Source: Pricia antarctica
GTDB lineage: Bacteria > Bacteroidota > Bacteroidia > Flavobacteriales > Flavobacteriaceae
Assembly: GCF_900101815.1 (NCBI RefSeq)
Contig: NZ_FNAO01000009.1
Location: 62,001 to 126,000, forward strand
Direction: 5' to 3'
Length of the DNA: 64,000 nt
How positions within the stretch are numbered: position 1 is the stretch's first letter; each line of letters begins with the position of its first letter. Shown in pieces: positions 17,766 to 26,613 of the stretch. The translations under genes and the position numbers were made by a program. A model generated the notes under the pieces. It worked only from the letters and a program-made list of their open reading frames with translations. It had not been told where the DNA came from and made no database searches.

Positions 17766-17831
17766 TCGATAATACGCTATTTTTTGACTCCGCTCTAATC
17801 GCCACTTTCAAAAGATAAGAAAAAAGCAGCG

Positions 17832-19091
17832 CTAATTGCTCTCCTCATGTTCCTCGACATCTTTTTTCAAATCCAAATTCCTAAAGGTCGGCGAAACAAA
17901 GGCCGTAATTCCCACCGTTAATAAGGTCATCGTTCCCCCGAAAACTACTGCCGTTACCGTTCCCATAAGTTTAGCGGTCGCCCCACTTTCGAAGGCACCC
18001 AGTTCGTTCGAAGACCCCACGAACATCGAATTGACTGAGGCGACACGGCCCCGCATATTGTCCGGTGTTTTCAGCTGCAAAATAGTCTGGCGGATAATCA
18101 TGGAAACACCATCGACCCCACCGCTTAAGAACAAAGCGACTACAGACAGCCAAAAAGAGGTCGAAAGTCCGAATACGATAATACAGATTCCGAAACCGAA
18201 CACGGCCAATAGCAATTTTTTTCCAGCATTCCTATGCAATGGAAAACGGGTCGATGCGAACATAATCAATGCCGCCCCGACCGCTGGGGCCGCCCTTAAA
18301 ATTCCAAAGCCTTCCGCACCAACCTGTAGGATATCTTGTGCGTAAATTGGCAATAGTGCTACGGCTCCACCAAAAAGTACGGCGATCATATCCAAGGTCA
18401 ATGCGCCGAAAACAGCTTTAGAACCAAAAACGAACTTTAAACCTTCTTTTAAGCTCTGAAAAACAGGTTCGCCTATGTTCGGGTTCATAATCGGCTTCTT
18501 TGATATTTGAAAGAGGAAAATCAACGCCAAAACCGAAAACCCAAAAATTAGACACATCGACCAGTGCACACCGATCAAGCTGATTGAAAAGCCCGCTAAG
18601 GCAGGCCCTAGCACCGAGGCCATCTGCCAAGTGGTACTGCTCCAAGTGGCCGCGTTCGGATATATCTTTTTTGGAACAATCAGGGCAATCAACGAAAAAA
18701 TGGTCGGGCCTAAAAATGCGCGCACGATTCCCCCTAAAAAGACCAAGAAATATATACCGTATAGCAGGTTTAGGGTCTCCGTTTGGGCCAGAACTGAAGG
18801 AAGGCTCAAAATAAAGAGTCCAAAACTAATGACCGAAAAACCTAAGATACATTTAACCAAAAGATTGCGCTTTTCCTTCTGGTCGACAATATGACCTGCG
18901 AAAAGGGCGGTCGAGACTGCTGGAATCACTTCCATCAAACCGATAATCCCTAATGAAAGTGGGTCTTTTGTCATAGAATACACCTGCCATTCGATAACGA
19001 TAAACTGCATCGACCAGGCAAAGACCATGGCAAAGCGGACCAACAAAAAGATATTGAATTCTCTATAGCGGAGTGCGGCGTACGGGTCCAT
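17832..19091 (-). CDS. MFS transporter (EntS/MFS_3-like)
   Basis: 419 residues, about 12 membrane helices, no signal peptide. The N-terminal YREFNIFLLVRFAMVFAWSMQFIVIEWQVY and AGHIVDQKEKRNLLV loops are typical of the MFS_3 branch, which exports siderophores, drugs or other small molecules. The substrate is unknown. It faces lpxH with 66 nt between the stop codons. Confidence 0.87.
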   Translation of the reverse strand: MDPYAALRYREFNIFLLVRFAMVFAWSMQFIVIEWQVYSMTKDPLSLGIIGLMEVIPAVSTALFAGHIVDQKEKRNLLVKCILGFSVISFGLFILSLPSVLAQTETLNLLYGIYFLVFLGGIVRAFLGPTIFSLIALIVPKKIYPNAATWSSTTWQMASVLGPALAGFSISLIGVHWSMCLIFGFSVLALIFLFQISKKPIMNPNIGEPVFQSLKEGLKFVFGSKAVFGALTLDMIAVLFGGAVALLPIYAQDILQVGAEGFGILRAAPAVGAALIMFASTRFPLHRNAGKKLLLAVFGFGICIIVFGLSTSFWLSVVALFLSGGVDGVSMIIRQTILQLKTPDNMRGRVASVNSMFVGSSNELGAFESGATAKLMGTVTAVVFGGTMTLLTVGITAFVSPTFRNLDLKKDVEEHEESN

Positions 19092-19119
19092 GGTTTACTT
19101 TCTCGTAAAAAATTGGCTG

Positions 19120-19127
19120 CAAAGATA
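19120..19127 (-). promoter_or_regulatory. Promoter -7 element of the MFS gene
   Basis: TATCTTTG on the minus strand, 28 nt upstream of the start codon, matches TAnnTTTG. Confidence 0.45.
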
Positions 19128-19217
19128 ACATTCCAGCCAATTGGAGTAGTTTGTAATAGCTTTAATTTTAGTCGTCCTGTTTTTTCGAAATCGATTGATT
19201 GGTCGATTTTAAAGTCC

Positions 19218-20906
19218 TCACCTCAGATCTCGCAACTTCAACTGTAAACTAAGATTCCCCTGCCATTCATTTTCATCCAAAGAAAAAACGGCACGGAACG
19301 ATTTTCGTTGAGCGACCAAAGGCAGTTTGTCTCCAAGGTTGAAACCAATAGCGCTTATTGGGCCGATACCGTACTGGGTAATGGAGAGTTTCAAATGCGC
19401 CCCGTTTTCGCCAACCCCTTTGGCATATCCAGTATCCTTTAAATACTCGGCCATAAAAATTGGGGCCCGATTCCCAGGACCAAAGGGCGCGAACTGACCA
19501 ATAATACGCAACAGCTTAGGCGTAATTTGTTGAAACTCGATTTGTGCGTCCACGGCAATTTCGGGTGTGAGCAAATGAGGGTCGATACTTTCGGAGACCA
19601 CTTTTTCGAACTGCGCCTTGAAAGGTTCGAACTGTTCTTCAAGCATGGTCAGGCCCGCAGCATACTTATGGCCCCCGAACTGCTCGATACAATCGGCGCA
19701 GCCTTGAAGGGCATTATACACATCAAAACCTTTAACAGATCGGGCCGAGGCGGCCAGTTTATCTCCACTTTTGGTAAATACCAGCGTCGGCCGGTAATAG
19801 GTTTCCGTCAGGCGGGAGGCGACTATGCCGATGACCCCTTTGTGCCACGATTCGTGGTATACGACGGAAGTGAAACGTTCTTCCTCCTTGTTTTCCCGAA
19901 TCTGAATCAAGGCTTCTTGGGTAATCTCTTTATCAAGACCACGGCGGTCGGTATTGAATTTTTCGATTGTGGACGCAAAGACCTTCGCCCGTTCCATATT
20001 GGTTTCTGTCAGCAGGTTTACGGCGTGTTGACCATGCTCCATACGCCCGGCGGCGTTGATGCGGGGGGCGATGATAAAGACCACATCGGTAATGGTCAGC
20101 CGTGGTTTTTTTATCTGTTCGATAATAGCCTTAAAACCGATTCGGGGGTTCGTATTGATAACTTGTAGCCCGTAATAGGCCAACACCCGATTTTCTCCCG
20201 TCATGGGAACAATATCAGCCCCAATGGCCGTAGCTACCAAATCGAGATAGGGAATCAAATCATCAATGGACTCGCCCCGAAGTGATGCCAGTGCCTGAAT
20301 TAGTTTGAAACCGACCCCGCAGCCACATAGCTCGTCATAGGGATATAGACAATCTTCTCGTTTGGGGTCTAAAATGGCCACGGCATCCGGCAGATTTTCA
20401 CCGGGTCGATGATGATCACAGATGATGAAATCAATACCCTTTTCCTTGGCATAAGCGACCTTATCGATAGCCTTTACGCCACAATCAAGTGCGATAATGA
20501 GGGTAAACCCATTGTCTTCTGCAAAATCTACACCTTGAAACGAGACACCATAACCTTCGGTATATCTGTCGGGAATATAGGTCGCCACATTGGGATAGTA
20601 GCTCAGTAAATAGGATGAGAGCAAGGCAACGGAGGTCGTGCCATCTACGTCATAATCACCATACACCAGAATATTCTCACCCTTCGCTATCGCCGTTTGG
20701 ATGCGATTTACGGCGACATCCATATCCTTCATCAAGAATGGATCGTGCAGCTCGGATAGCTGCGGGCGGAAAAAACTTTTGGCATTGTCGTATGTTTTTA
20801 TTCCGCGTTGTATCAGTAATTGCGCTATCAGGCCGTCAACGCCCAAAGCTTTTGAAAGGGTGTTGATGTCGGTCTCAGCTGATTTGGGTCTTATCGTCCA
20901 ACGCAT
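19218..20906 (-). CDS. recJ: Single-stranded-DNA-specific exonuclease
   Basis: RecJ degrades single-stranded DNA 5' to 3' in recombination and mismatch repair. The 562-residue protein carries the DHH-family motifs: VYGDYDVDGTTSVALL (motif I), LIIALDCGVK, CDHHRPGENLPDAVAILDP (the DHH motif) and RINAAGRMEHG, followed by a DHHA1-type region (GHKYAAGLTM) and an OB-like C-terminus (GFNLGDKLPL). Length is normal for Bacteroidota RecJ. Confidence 0.95.
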   Translation of the reverse strand: MRWTIRPKSAETDINTLSKALGVDGLIAQLLIQRGIKTYDNAKSFFRPQLSELHDPFLMKDMDVAVNRIQTAIAKGENILVYGDYDVDGTTSVALLSSYLLSYYPNVATYIPDRYTEGYGVSFQGVDFAEDNGFTLIIALDCGVKAIDKVAYAKEKGIDFIICDHHRPGENLPDAVAILDPKREDCLYPYDELCGCGVGFKLIQALASLRGESIDDLIPYLDLVATAIGADIVPMTGENRVLAYYGLQVINTNPRIGFKAIIEQIKKPRLTITDVVFIIAPRINAAGRMEHGQHAVNLLTETNMERAKVFASTIEKFNTDRRGLDKEITQEALIQIRENKEEERFTSVVYHESWHKGVIGIVASRLTETYYRPTLVFTKSGDKLAASARSVKGFDVYNALQGCADCIEQFGGHKYAAGLTMLEEQFEPFKAQFEKVVSESIDPHLLTPEIAVDAQIEFQQITPKLLRIIGQFAPFGPGNRAPIFMAEYLKDTGYAKGVGENGAHLKLSITQYGIGPISAIGFNLGDKLPLVAQRKSFRAVFSLDENEWQGNLSLQLKLRDLR

Positions 20907-21342
20907 TTCGCAAATACAAATTCAAAAGTCAAACACAAATTCAAGTAGTGGTCTTAATCTTTATTTTTAATTCTTGTGGCAAATATCTTAATTAACAGTT
21001 CGACTTCACCTAAAAAGTCGTTTCATTTCAAACCTGCACCAAATTCAATCTTCGAAAGGATTTTCAAATTCATTCATAACTCTTTCACTACTTTCAAGAA
21101 AATAGTAGCCTTGTTCTAAAAATACTTTTCTGATTGCATCTCCTGCATTTCACCAAGATTAAATGTAGAACTACCACTCGAGCGCAATAATTGGTTTCCA
21201 TAATACGGCCCGGTAAAATCATTCGGTATTGCGACAAAAGATAGAAGCGTTCGCTAAAGAGTTAACAGTCCTTTTTCAAGGTTATAAGGCCTATCTGACA
21301 TCGGTTTAAATTTACGCTTGACTTTTTGTGTTCGTCTTTGTT
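20907..21342. other. Gene-poor region between recJ and the OsmC-like gene
   Basis: 436 nt, AT-rich, without an intact gene. It holds a frame-shifted coding remnant on the minus strand (21045-21253, listed separately). I see no RNA gene or strong terminator in the remainder. Confidence 0.5.
21045..21253 (-). pseudogene. Frame-shifted gene remnant of unknown family
   Basis: On the minus strand one frame reads RTLLSFVAIPNDFTGPYYGN... to about NLGEM. A one-base shift then continues as AGDAIRKVFLEQGYYFLESS... and ends in NEFENPFED with a TGA at 21045-21047. Both halves look like real protein, and the switch falls at a purine-rich GAAATGCAGGAG stretch. The natural reading is the degraded C-terminus of a protein of about 70 or more residues. 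I do not recognise the family. Confidence 0.45.
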
Positions 21343-21771
21343 TTAAACAGAGTGAAACACTGTTTTAATCTCCATTTCCGCAAACTGGCGAAACATCTCC
21401 ATCACCCCACAGTACTTCTCAACCGATAGGTTTACGGCCCTTTGCAGTTTTTTCTCTTCGAGATTGTTCCCGTGAAAATGGTATTCGACAACGACCTTAT
21501 CATAAAATTTCGGATGCTCGTCCGTAAGATGGGCAATCGTTTCGATATGGAAATCGTCGACCTCTAGTTGCATTTTTTTAATAAGTCCGGCAACGTCTAG
21601 GCCAGAGCATCCTGCCAGACCCGATAGCATCAGTGCTTTCGGTCGAAACCCCTTGCCTTCTCCGCCGTCATCGGGGCCTGCATCGATTTTCAGGTCTAAA
21701 CCTGACGGATTATTGCTTTCAAAGGCCATTTTACCGAGCCATTTCGTAGTAATATGATTTGTGGTGGACAT
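21343..21771 (-). CDS. OsmC family peroxiredoxin-like protein
   Basis: 142 residues with the OsmC/Ohr fold: an N-terminal beta strand, GFRPKALMLSGLAGCSGLDVAGLIKKM carrying the first redox Cys, and VNLSVEKYCGVMEMF carrying the second. OsmC proteins reduce organic hydroperoxides. The start at 21771 (MSTTNHITTKW) is chosen over 21822 because a -7 element lies at 21796-21803, inside the longer form. Confidence 0.9.
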   Translation of the reverse strand: MSTTNHITTKWLGKMAFESNNPSGLDLKIDAGPDDGGEGKGFRPKALMLSGLAGCSGLDVAGLIKKMQLEVDDFHIETIAHLTDEHPKFYDKVVVEYHFHGNNLEEKKLQRAVNLSVEKYCGVMEMFRQFAEMEIKTVFHSV

Positions 21772-21795
21772 AATTTTTCGTTTCTTGTTAAGGTA

Positions 21796-21803
21796 CAAAA
21801 GTA
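21796..21803 (-). promoter_or_regulatory. Promoter -7 element of the OsmC-like gene
   Basis: TACTTTTG on the minus strand, 24 nt upstream of the chosen start, matches TAnnTTTG. Confidence 0.45.
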
Positions 21804-21831
21804 TGATAATCCGGCTTGTCATTTCGAGCCT

Positions 21832-21891
21832 TTCGACTTTAGTCTGTGATGAGCGCGGGCAAAGTACTCAATATAGATACACTAAAGTCGA
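21832..21891. repeat. Dispersed palindromic repeat, copy 1
   Basis: Contains perfect 11-bp arms TCGACTTTAGT (21833-21843) and ACTAAAGTCGA (21881-21891). The first 39 nt (21832-21870) resemble the elements at 53939-53978 and 63957-63998, sharing TTCGACTT-AGT and CAAAGTACTCA. Confidence 0.6.
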
Positions 21892-21969
21892 GAACTTAGG
21901 AACACGCATCTCGATTATACCTGCCCGCCGGCAATAAACCTTAGCTATGACGCCAATAACAAAGAAACT

Positions 21970-22044
21970 ATGCCACCTATAAACCTAAACTCTGATTACG
22001 CATACAAACTCTTGACCCTTATAACAATGCAACTATGCCACTAG
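21970..22044 (+). other. Possible 24-codon upstream reading frame
   Basis: ATG at 21970 starts MPPINLNSD and runs to a TAG that overlaps the first codons of the AhpD-like gene. Its start region resembles that gene's own start (ACTATGCCAC-TA--AAACC in both). It may be a leader frame or a small duplication; there is no further support. Confidence 0.2.
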
Positions 22045-22637
22045 TAAACCCCCTATCCCCAGACCATAGTCCCGAGACCAAAAAACTCGCGGAATTCTTC
22101 AACGAAACGCTCGGATTTTGTCCTAATTCCGTGTTGACCATGCAGCACCGGCCTGCTATTTCAAAGGCCTTTATCAACCTCAACAAAGCGGTGATGGCCA
22201 ACGAAGGCAAAGTCACCTCGGCCCTAAAGCGTATGATTGCCTGGGTAAGTAGCAATGCCACCGGCTGCCGGTACTGCCAGGCCCATGCCATTCGCGCCGC
22301 CGAACGCTATGGGGCGGAACAGGAGCAATTGGAAAATATTTGGGAATACCGCACCCACCCCGCCTTTTCGGAAGCGGAACGTGCCGCATTGGATTTTTCG
22401 CTTGCCGCGTCACAGGTACCTAACGCGGTCAACACCGAAATCAAATCGCGTTTGTACAAACACTGGAACGAAGGAGAAATTGTCGAAATGTTGGGTGTAA
22501 TTTCTTTGTTCGGATATCTCAACCGCTGGAACGATTCTATGGGAACATCCATAGAGAATGGTGCTGTGGAAAGTGGGAATCAATATCTAGGAAAACATGG
22601 ATGGGAAAAGGGGAAGCATGACGGATCAAGATACTAG
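22035..22637 (+). CDS. Carboxymuconolactone decarboxylase/AhpD-like protein
   Basis: 200 residues with the AhpD-type redox motif: IAWVSSNATGCRYCQAHAIRAAERYG has C78 and C81 as the CxxC pair and H84 three residues later. AhpD-like proteins reduce peroxidase partners or act as peroxidases themselves. It is next to the OsmC-like gene on the opposite strand, a peroxide-defence pairing. The 24-codon frame noted above ends inside its first codons. Confidence 0.87.
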   Translation: MPLVNPLSPDHSPETKKLAEFFNETLGFCPNSVLTMQHRPAISKAFINLNKAVMANEGKVTSALKRMIAWVSSNATGCRYCQAHAIRAAERYGAEQEQLENIWEYRTHPAFSEAERAALDFSLAASQVPNAVNTEIKSRLYKHWNEGEIVEMLGVISLFGYLNRWNDSMGTSIENGAVESGNQYLGKHGWEKGKHDGSRY

Positions 22638-22667
22638 ACCTACTTCGCATGACTGTTTTATAAAAAA

Positions 22668-22693
22668 AGAACCTTGTCTTTCGGCAGGGTTCT
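22668..22693 (-). terminator. Terminator of the SnoaL-like gene
   Basis: Stem AGAACCTTG / CAGGGTTCT (one G-U pair). Read on the minus strand it is followed by seven T. It may also serve the converging AhpD-like gene. Confidence 0.75.
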
Positions 22694-22718
22694 ATATATC
22701 ATGATATCGAGCTGAAAA

Positions 22719-23078
22719 CTACTGCTCGGTATTGTAATAAAATCGTTCGTGTACGATATGGTCACCTTTCCAGCGTTGAACGGCTACCTGTTCCATTTTA
22801 GCGCGTTGGCCTCCTTTGAAGGTAACGTCCATAACCGATTCGATAAATGTAACGCCCTCTTCTACATCAGACGCCAAATTCACGATTTCCAAAGAGTGGA
22901 ATTCTCCTATACTAGCCAAAAATTGCTCTTCATACTGGCGGCATTCGGCCTTACCCGTTCTAGTACCCCGTGGTTCTGTCATGATGATATCATTTCCATA
23001 ATACTGGTCGAAGGCATCCAAAAGTTTATCTTGTTGTAACTGATAGTAGATATCCTTTGCTTTTTCTTTATAATTCAT
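22719..23078 (-). CDS. SnoaL-like (NTF2 fold) protein
   Basis: 119 residues with the pattern of the SnoaL/NTF2-like superfamily: an N-terminal helix (AKDIYYQLQQDKLLDAFDQYYGNDIIMTEP), then strands ending in AVQRWKGDHIVHERFYYN. These small proteins are enzymes or ligand-binding proteins of many kinds, and no function can be assigned. No signal peptide is present. Confidence 0.75.
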   Translation of the reverse strand: MNYKEKAKDIYYQLQQDKLLDAFDQYYGNDIIMTEPRGTRTGKAECRQYEEQFLASIGEFHSLEIVNLASDVEEGVTFIESVMDVTFKGGQRAKMEQVAVQRWKGDHIVHERFYYNTEQ

Positions 23079-23188
23079 GATGTTAATTTTTAAGTTCCTT
23101 CAAGCATACAAATATTATCCATACAACATTTGTATGTACAAGTTATTAATTTATGATTGATAGATTTCGTACTGATAGGCGACCTATT

Positions 23189-23770
23189 TCAAGCCCTAAC
23201 CGATAAAAGTTCTGAAACGCGTTTTCGCAACTCCGGCACAACATCAGCCTCGAACCACGGATTCCTTATTGTCCAAAAACGGTTGACGGGCGACGGGTGC
23301 GGAAGTACAAAGTAATCAGGCAGGAATTCCGTATAATTCGTGACATTCTCGGTAAGGTTCTTTTTTGAGGTCTTCCCTAGGTATTGATCCTGCGCATATT
23401 TTCCGATCAAAAGAGTCAATTTTACCCCCTTCAACCTCTTCAAGACCGCATCGTGCCATAAGGGCGCACATTCTTTCCGGGGCGGCAGGTCTCCTGATTT
23501 TGCCTTTCCCGGATAGCAAAACCCCATCGGCAGTATCGCAAAATTATCAGGATTATAAAATTGCGCTTCGGTAACTCCGAGCCATTCCCTAAGTTTTCTT
23601 CCGCTGGGGTCTTTAAAAGGCAAGTTATGTTCGTGGGCTTTACGGCCCGGGGCCTGGCTGATTAGAACGATCTTTGAATTTTGGGTACCGGCCACGATTG
23701 GTCGCGGTCCTAGAGGCAGGTATGCCTTGCAGACCTCGCAGTTCCTGATTTCGGAGAGTAGTTTTTGCAC
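23189..23770 (-). CDS. Uracil-DNA glycosylase superfamily protein
   Basis: 193 residues. CEVCKAYLPLGPRPIVAG, VLISQAPGRKAHEHNLPFKDPSGRKLREWLG and LPHPSPVNRFW match the uracil-DNA glycosylase superfamily (families 4/5-like active-site segments, with HPSP near the C-terminus). The paired Cys near the N-terminus (CEVC) and later Cys residues (FCYPG, KECAP) could bind a metal cluster. Whether it removes uracil is not shown by sequence alone. Confidence 0.75.
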   Translation of the reverse strand: MQKLLSEIRNCEVCKAYLPLGPRPIVAGTQNSKIVLISQAPGRKAHEHNLPFKDPSGRKLREWLGVTEAQFYNPDNFAILPMGFCYPGKAKSGDLPPRKECAPLWHDAVLKRLKGVKLTLLIGKYAQDQYLGKTSKKNLTENVTNYTEFLPDYFVLPHPSPVNRFWTIRNPWFEADVVPELRKRVSELLSVRA

Positions 23771-23898
23771 ATTGCTAATTTTGACGATGATAAAATGGTA
23801 AAGTCCATAGTTGTATCACGCCGGTTTATGAACATAGGTAATTGTACTAAAAATCGTTTATACCTATGAATATCTTAGTTTTTGAAACCACAAAACGA

Positions 23899-24570
23899 CT
23901 ACTTCCTACCTCCAACGACCACAACAATCTCCCCCTTCGGCGGTTTTTCAGTATAATGCCGCAAAACTTCCTCCGCGGTACCACGAACCGTTTCTTCATA
24001 GAGCTTGCTTAGTTCGCGTGAAACCGAAACAGGGCGATAAGCCCCAAAATACGTCACAAAATCAGTAAGGGTCTTGATTAGCTTATAGGGAGATTCATAA
24101 AATAGTATCGTCCGGGTCTCCTCGGCCAAAATTTTTAACCGCGTCTGCCGGCCTTTTTTGGGGGGAAGAAATCCCTCGAAAACGAATTTGTCGTTGGGAA
24201 GTCCGCTATTCACCAACGCGGGAACAAAGGCCGTAGCTCCAGGAAGGCAATCCACCTCGATATGTTGTTCTAAACAGGTGCGGACCAACAAAAATCCGGG
24301 GTCTGAGATGGCCGGGGTGCCCGCATCGGAAATCAGGGCCATGGTCTCCCCGGCCTGCATGCGTTTGACGAGACCGTCTACCGTCTTGTGCTCATTGTGC
24401 ATGTGATGGGATTGCATCGGGGTCGCAATCTCAAAATACTGCAGAAGCTTCCCGCTGGTGCGGGTATCTTCGGCGAGAATGATATCGACTTCTTTTAGAA
24501 TGCGGATGGCCCGTAAGGTCATATCCTCTAAATTGCCGATTGGGGTCGGCACCAAATACAATTTTCCCAT
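23899..24570 (-). CDS. rsmI: 16S rRNA 2'-O-ribose C1402 methyltransferase
   Basis: RsmI methylates the 2' hydroxyl of C1402 in 16S rRNA using S-adenosylmethionine. The 223-residue product opens with the family signature LYLVPTPIGNLEDMTLRAIRIL and continues with AEDTRTSGKLL, ALISDAGTPAISDPGF, CLPGATAFVPALVNSGLP and ETVRGTAEEVL. It is single-domain, as in Bacteroidota, without the C-terminal extension seen in some groups. Confidence 0.95.
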   Translation of the reverse strand: MGKLYLVPTPIGNLEDMTLRAIRILKEVDIILAEDTRTSGKLLQYFEIATPMQSHHMHNEHKTVDGLVKRMQAGETMALISDAGTPAISDPGFLLVRTCLEQHIEVDCLPGATAFVPALVNSGLPNDKFVFEGFLPPKKGRQTRLKILAEETRTILFYESPYKLIKTLTDFVTYFGAYRPVSVSRELSKLYEETVRGTAEEVLRHYTEKPPKGEIVVVVGGRK

Positions 24571-25010
24571 TGAATTGATTTATACCTTTTGTATTTAAGC
24601 GAAAATTAGTGATTTTTTGACCATTTGAAGTCCTTTTTGAGTTACATAGCAGGGCTACGAACCGAAAAAAAAGCGAAAAAGGACAATTTTTTAGCGAATG
24701 AAAAAGATTTTAAATCAGTTCATGGGAAAAATGAGAAGCCGGAATTCGTTCAAGCGATTTCCGGTTACAATTTTTCAAAGGGATTGATAATTTAAGGGCA
24801 AGTTTAAAAACAATGTAAACTAGAAATCAAAAGTTTGAGGTGCTGGCTATACATTAAACCCAACAGAGATTAAGCCCAACAGAGATTAAATCGGTCGAAT
24901 ATCGATATACGGAACCCATTTAATTTGATGCCAAGGTTCTCGAAATACCGATTTTCAGGAAGCCAGATCATTAAATAAACGCCAAGGAAAACATACGCCA
25001 AGGGCAAACT
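24571..25010. other. Non-coding stretch between rsmI and a conserved hypothetical gene
   Basis: 440 AT-rich nt. It holds a 12-bp imperfect hairpin at about 24739-24766 (arms AGCCGGAATTCG / CGATTTCCGGTT, 10 of 12 paired), possibly a terminator for the gene at 25011, and a short tandem duplication at 24859-24889. No gene is evident on either strand. Confidence 0.45.
24859..24889. repeat. Two-copy 16-bp tandem repeat
   Basis: CCCAACAGAGATTAA occurs twice (24859-24873 and 24875-24889) with one G between, a recent-looking short duplication in non-coding DNA. Confidence 0.8.
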
Positions 25011-25700
25011 TTACGAAAACCTCCGCTCGATCAAGAACATAAACCGTTCTTCATATTCTTCTTTGCCCGCCCAATGATTATAGTCGGGTTTGACCATATT
25101 TTCTATAAACGAAATCGAACGCTCATGGCTATCGATGGTGTTCAGTTGAGAGAGTACGCGATTGTAATCTTCGGTACTGCCGTTAAACAAATGTTTTACG
25201 AAAGCCAAGCGGTTGTTCAGGTCGACCTTGAGCAATTTGTTCGTGCCTTTATCATTAAGCGATTTCGTTCGAATCTCTTTTCTTGAGGTGATATCCTCCT
25301 GTGGCATAAAGAGTTCTTTATCGTTCTTCATGTATTCCGGTTTGGCCAGAAATTCCGCTAACACTTCATCTACGGGAATATTGCCGGGCATTTCCGAGAC
25401 CATATCCTTGATGGTGTCGATACCGGGTATCATAATATCCTCTTCATGTGGATTGCTTTCGGGTACGGAAGAGTTTTCGCTGAGCACAGCATTGGCCATT
25501 TTTTCGAACTTGGCGGCGATGACGTTTTTGGACCCGTCCACTTCCACATGATTCAATTTTTCCTCGATAAAACGCAGTACAGCCAACTTTTCGTACAAAT
25601 TTTTGGCCGCCTCATACAGCTCCCCAATATTTTTCATATCGCGCGAAGTGATGATGTCGGTGGATAACTTCCGTAGTTCTTCCTTCAATTTTTTCTTCAT
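25011..25700 (-). CDS. Conserved flavobacterial hypothetical protein
   Basis: 229 residues, soluble, highly charged, no signal peptide. The N-terminal 70 residues are helical and coiled-coil-like (KKKLKEELRKLSTDI...LYEAAKNLYEKLAVLRFIEEKL); the middle is acidic; the C-terminus (LNNRLAFVKHLFNGSTEDY...EEYEERFMFLIERRF) looks like a compact conserved domain. I recognise it as a protein family seen in related flavobacteria, without a known function. It is followed by the tdk-alr pair on the opposite strand. Confidence 0.75.
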   Translation of the reverse strand: MKKKLKEELRKLSTDIITSRDMKNIGELYEAAKNLYEKLAVLRFIEEKLNHVEVDGSKNVIAAKFEKMANAVLSENSSVPESNPHEEDIMIPGIDTIKDMVSEMPGNIPVDEVLAEFLAKPEYMKNDKELFMPQEDITSRKEIRTKSLNDKGTNKLLKVDLNNRLAFVKHLFNGSTEDYNRVLSQLNTIDSHERSISFIENMVKPDYNHWAGKEEYEERFMFLIERRFS

Positions 25701-25968
25701 CGTTCCTTTTTTTTGGTATCTGTAATTAAGCTAGCGCTATCTTTTTTACCTTTATCCTTCTATAGTAACAACGGAAAACACTTTAATTTCGTGTTGAGAG
25801 ACCGTTTTAAAATGGATCAATTGCTTTTTTATATCTCTTTTTGCACATAACTTCGTTAAAAAAATATACCGTAGCCCTGCTATTCTTGAAACTTTTGCCT
25901 TGTTCTTTACAAAAATAGTCAATAAAAAATTCAATCGTAGGCTTCAAAACGGTCTTTAAAATTACAAA

Positions 25969-26613
25969 ATGTTTCTCGAAAACACGGTCAACCCCAAGGA
26001 ACAATTCGGATGGATCGAGGTCATATCCGGCTCGATGTTCTCCGGAAAGACCGAAGAGCTCATCCGCAGATTGAAGCGAGCCAAGTTCGCCAAGCAAAAC
26101 GTCGAGATTTTTAAACCCATTGTCGATAACCGCTATGATGAGGATAAGGTGATTTCTCACGATGCCAATGAAATCCGGTCTACCGCCGTTCCCGCTGCGG
26201 CCAACATCCGTATTTTGGGAGATACCTGCGATGTGGTCGGTATTGACGAGGCCCAGTTTTTCGATGATGAGATTGTAACCGTTTGCAACGATTTGGCCAA
26301 CAAAGGCATTCGCGTCGTGGTGGCCGGCCTTGATATGGATTTTAAGGGAAACCCCTTCGGCCCCATGCCCGCCCTAATGGCGACTGCCGAATATGTAACA
26401 AAGGTTCACGCCATCTGCACCCGCACCGGTAATCTGGCCAATTATAGCTTCCGTAAATCGAATAACGACGCCCTGGTACTATTGGGGGAAACGGAATCGT
26501 ATGAACCTTTGAGCCGGGGGGCCTTCTACAAGGCCATGTTGAAGGAAAGAGTAAGCCGGTTGGATGTTGATATAGAGGATGTTACTGCGAGTATAAAAAA
26601 ATCGGATGTCTAA
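25969..26613 (+). CDS. tdk: Thymidine kinase (type II)
   Basis: Phosphorylates thymidine to dTMP with ATP in the pyrimidine salvage pathway. The 214-residue product has a P-loop at 21-28 (GSMFSGKT), a Walker B-like GIDEAQFFDD and the lasso region CTRTGNLANYSFRK. The lasso lacks the four clustered Cys that bind zinc in many TK1-type enzymes. Its 3' end overlaps alr by 8 nt, so the two are translationally coupled. Confidence 0.93.
   Translation: MFLENTVNPKEQFGWIEVISGSMFSGKTEELIRRLKRAKFAKQNVEIFKPIVDNRYDEDKVISHDANEIRSTAVPAAANIRILGDTCDVVGIDEAQFFDDEIVTVCNDLANKGIRVVVAGLDMDFKGNPFGPMPALMATAEYVTKVHAICTRTGNLANYSFRKSNNDALVLLGETESYEPLSRGAFYKAMLKERVSRLDVDIEDVTASIKKSDV

Noticed and set aside
19527-20168. 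213-codon plus-strand frame
   Set aside because: Wholly antisense to recJ, which has complete family motifs across the same span.
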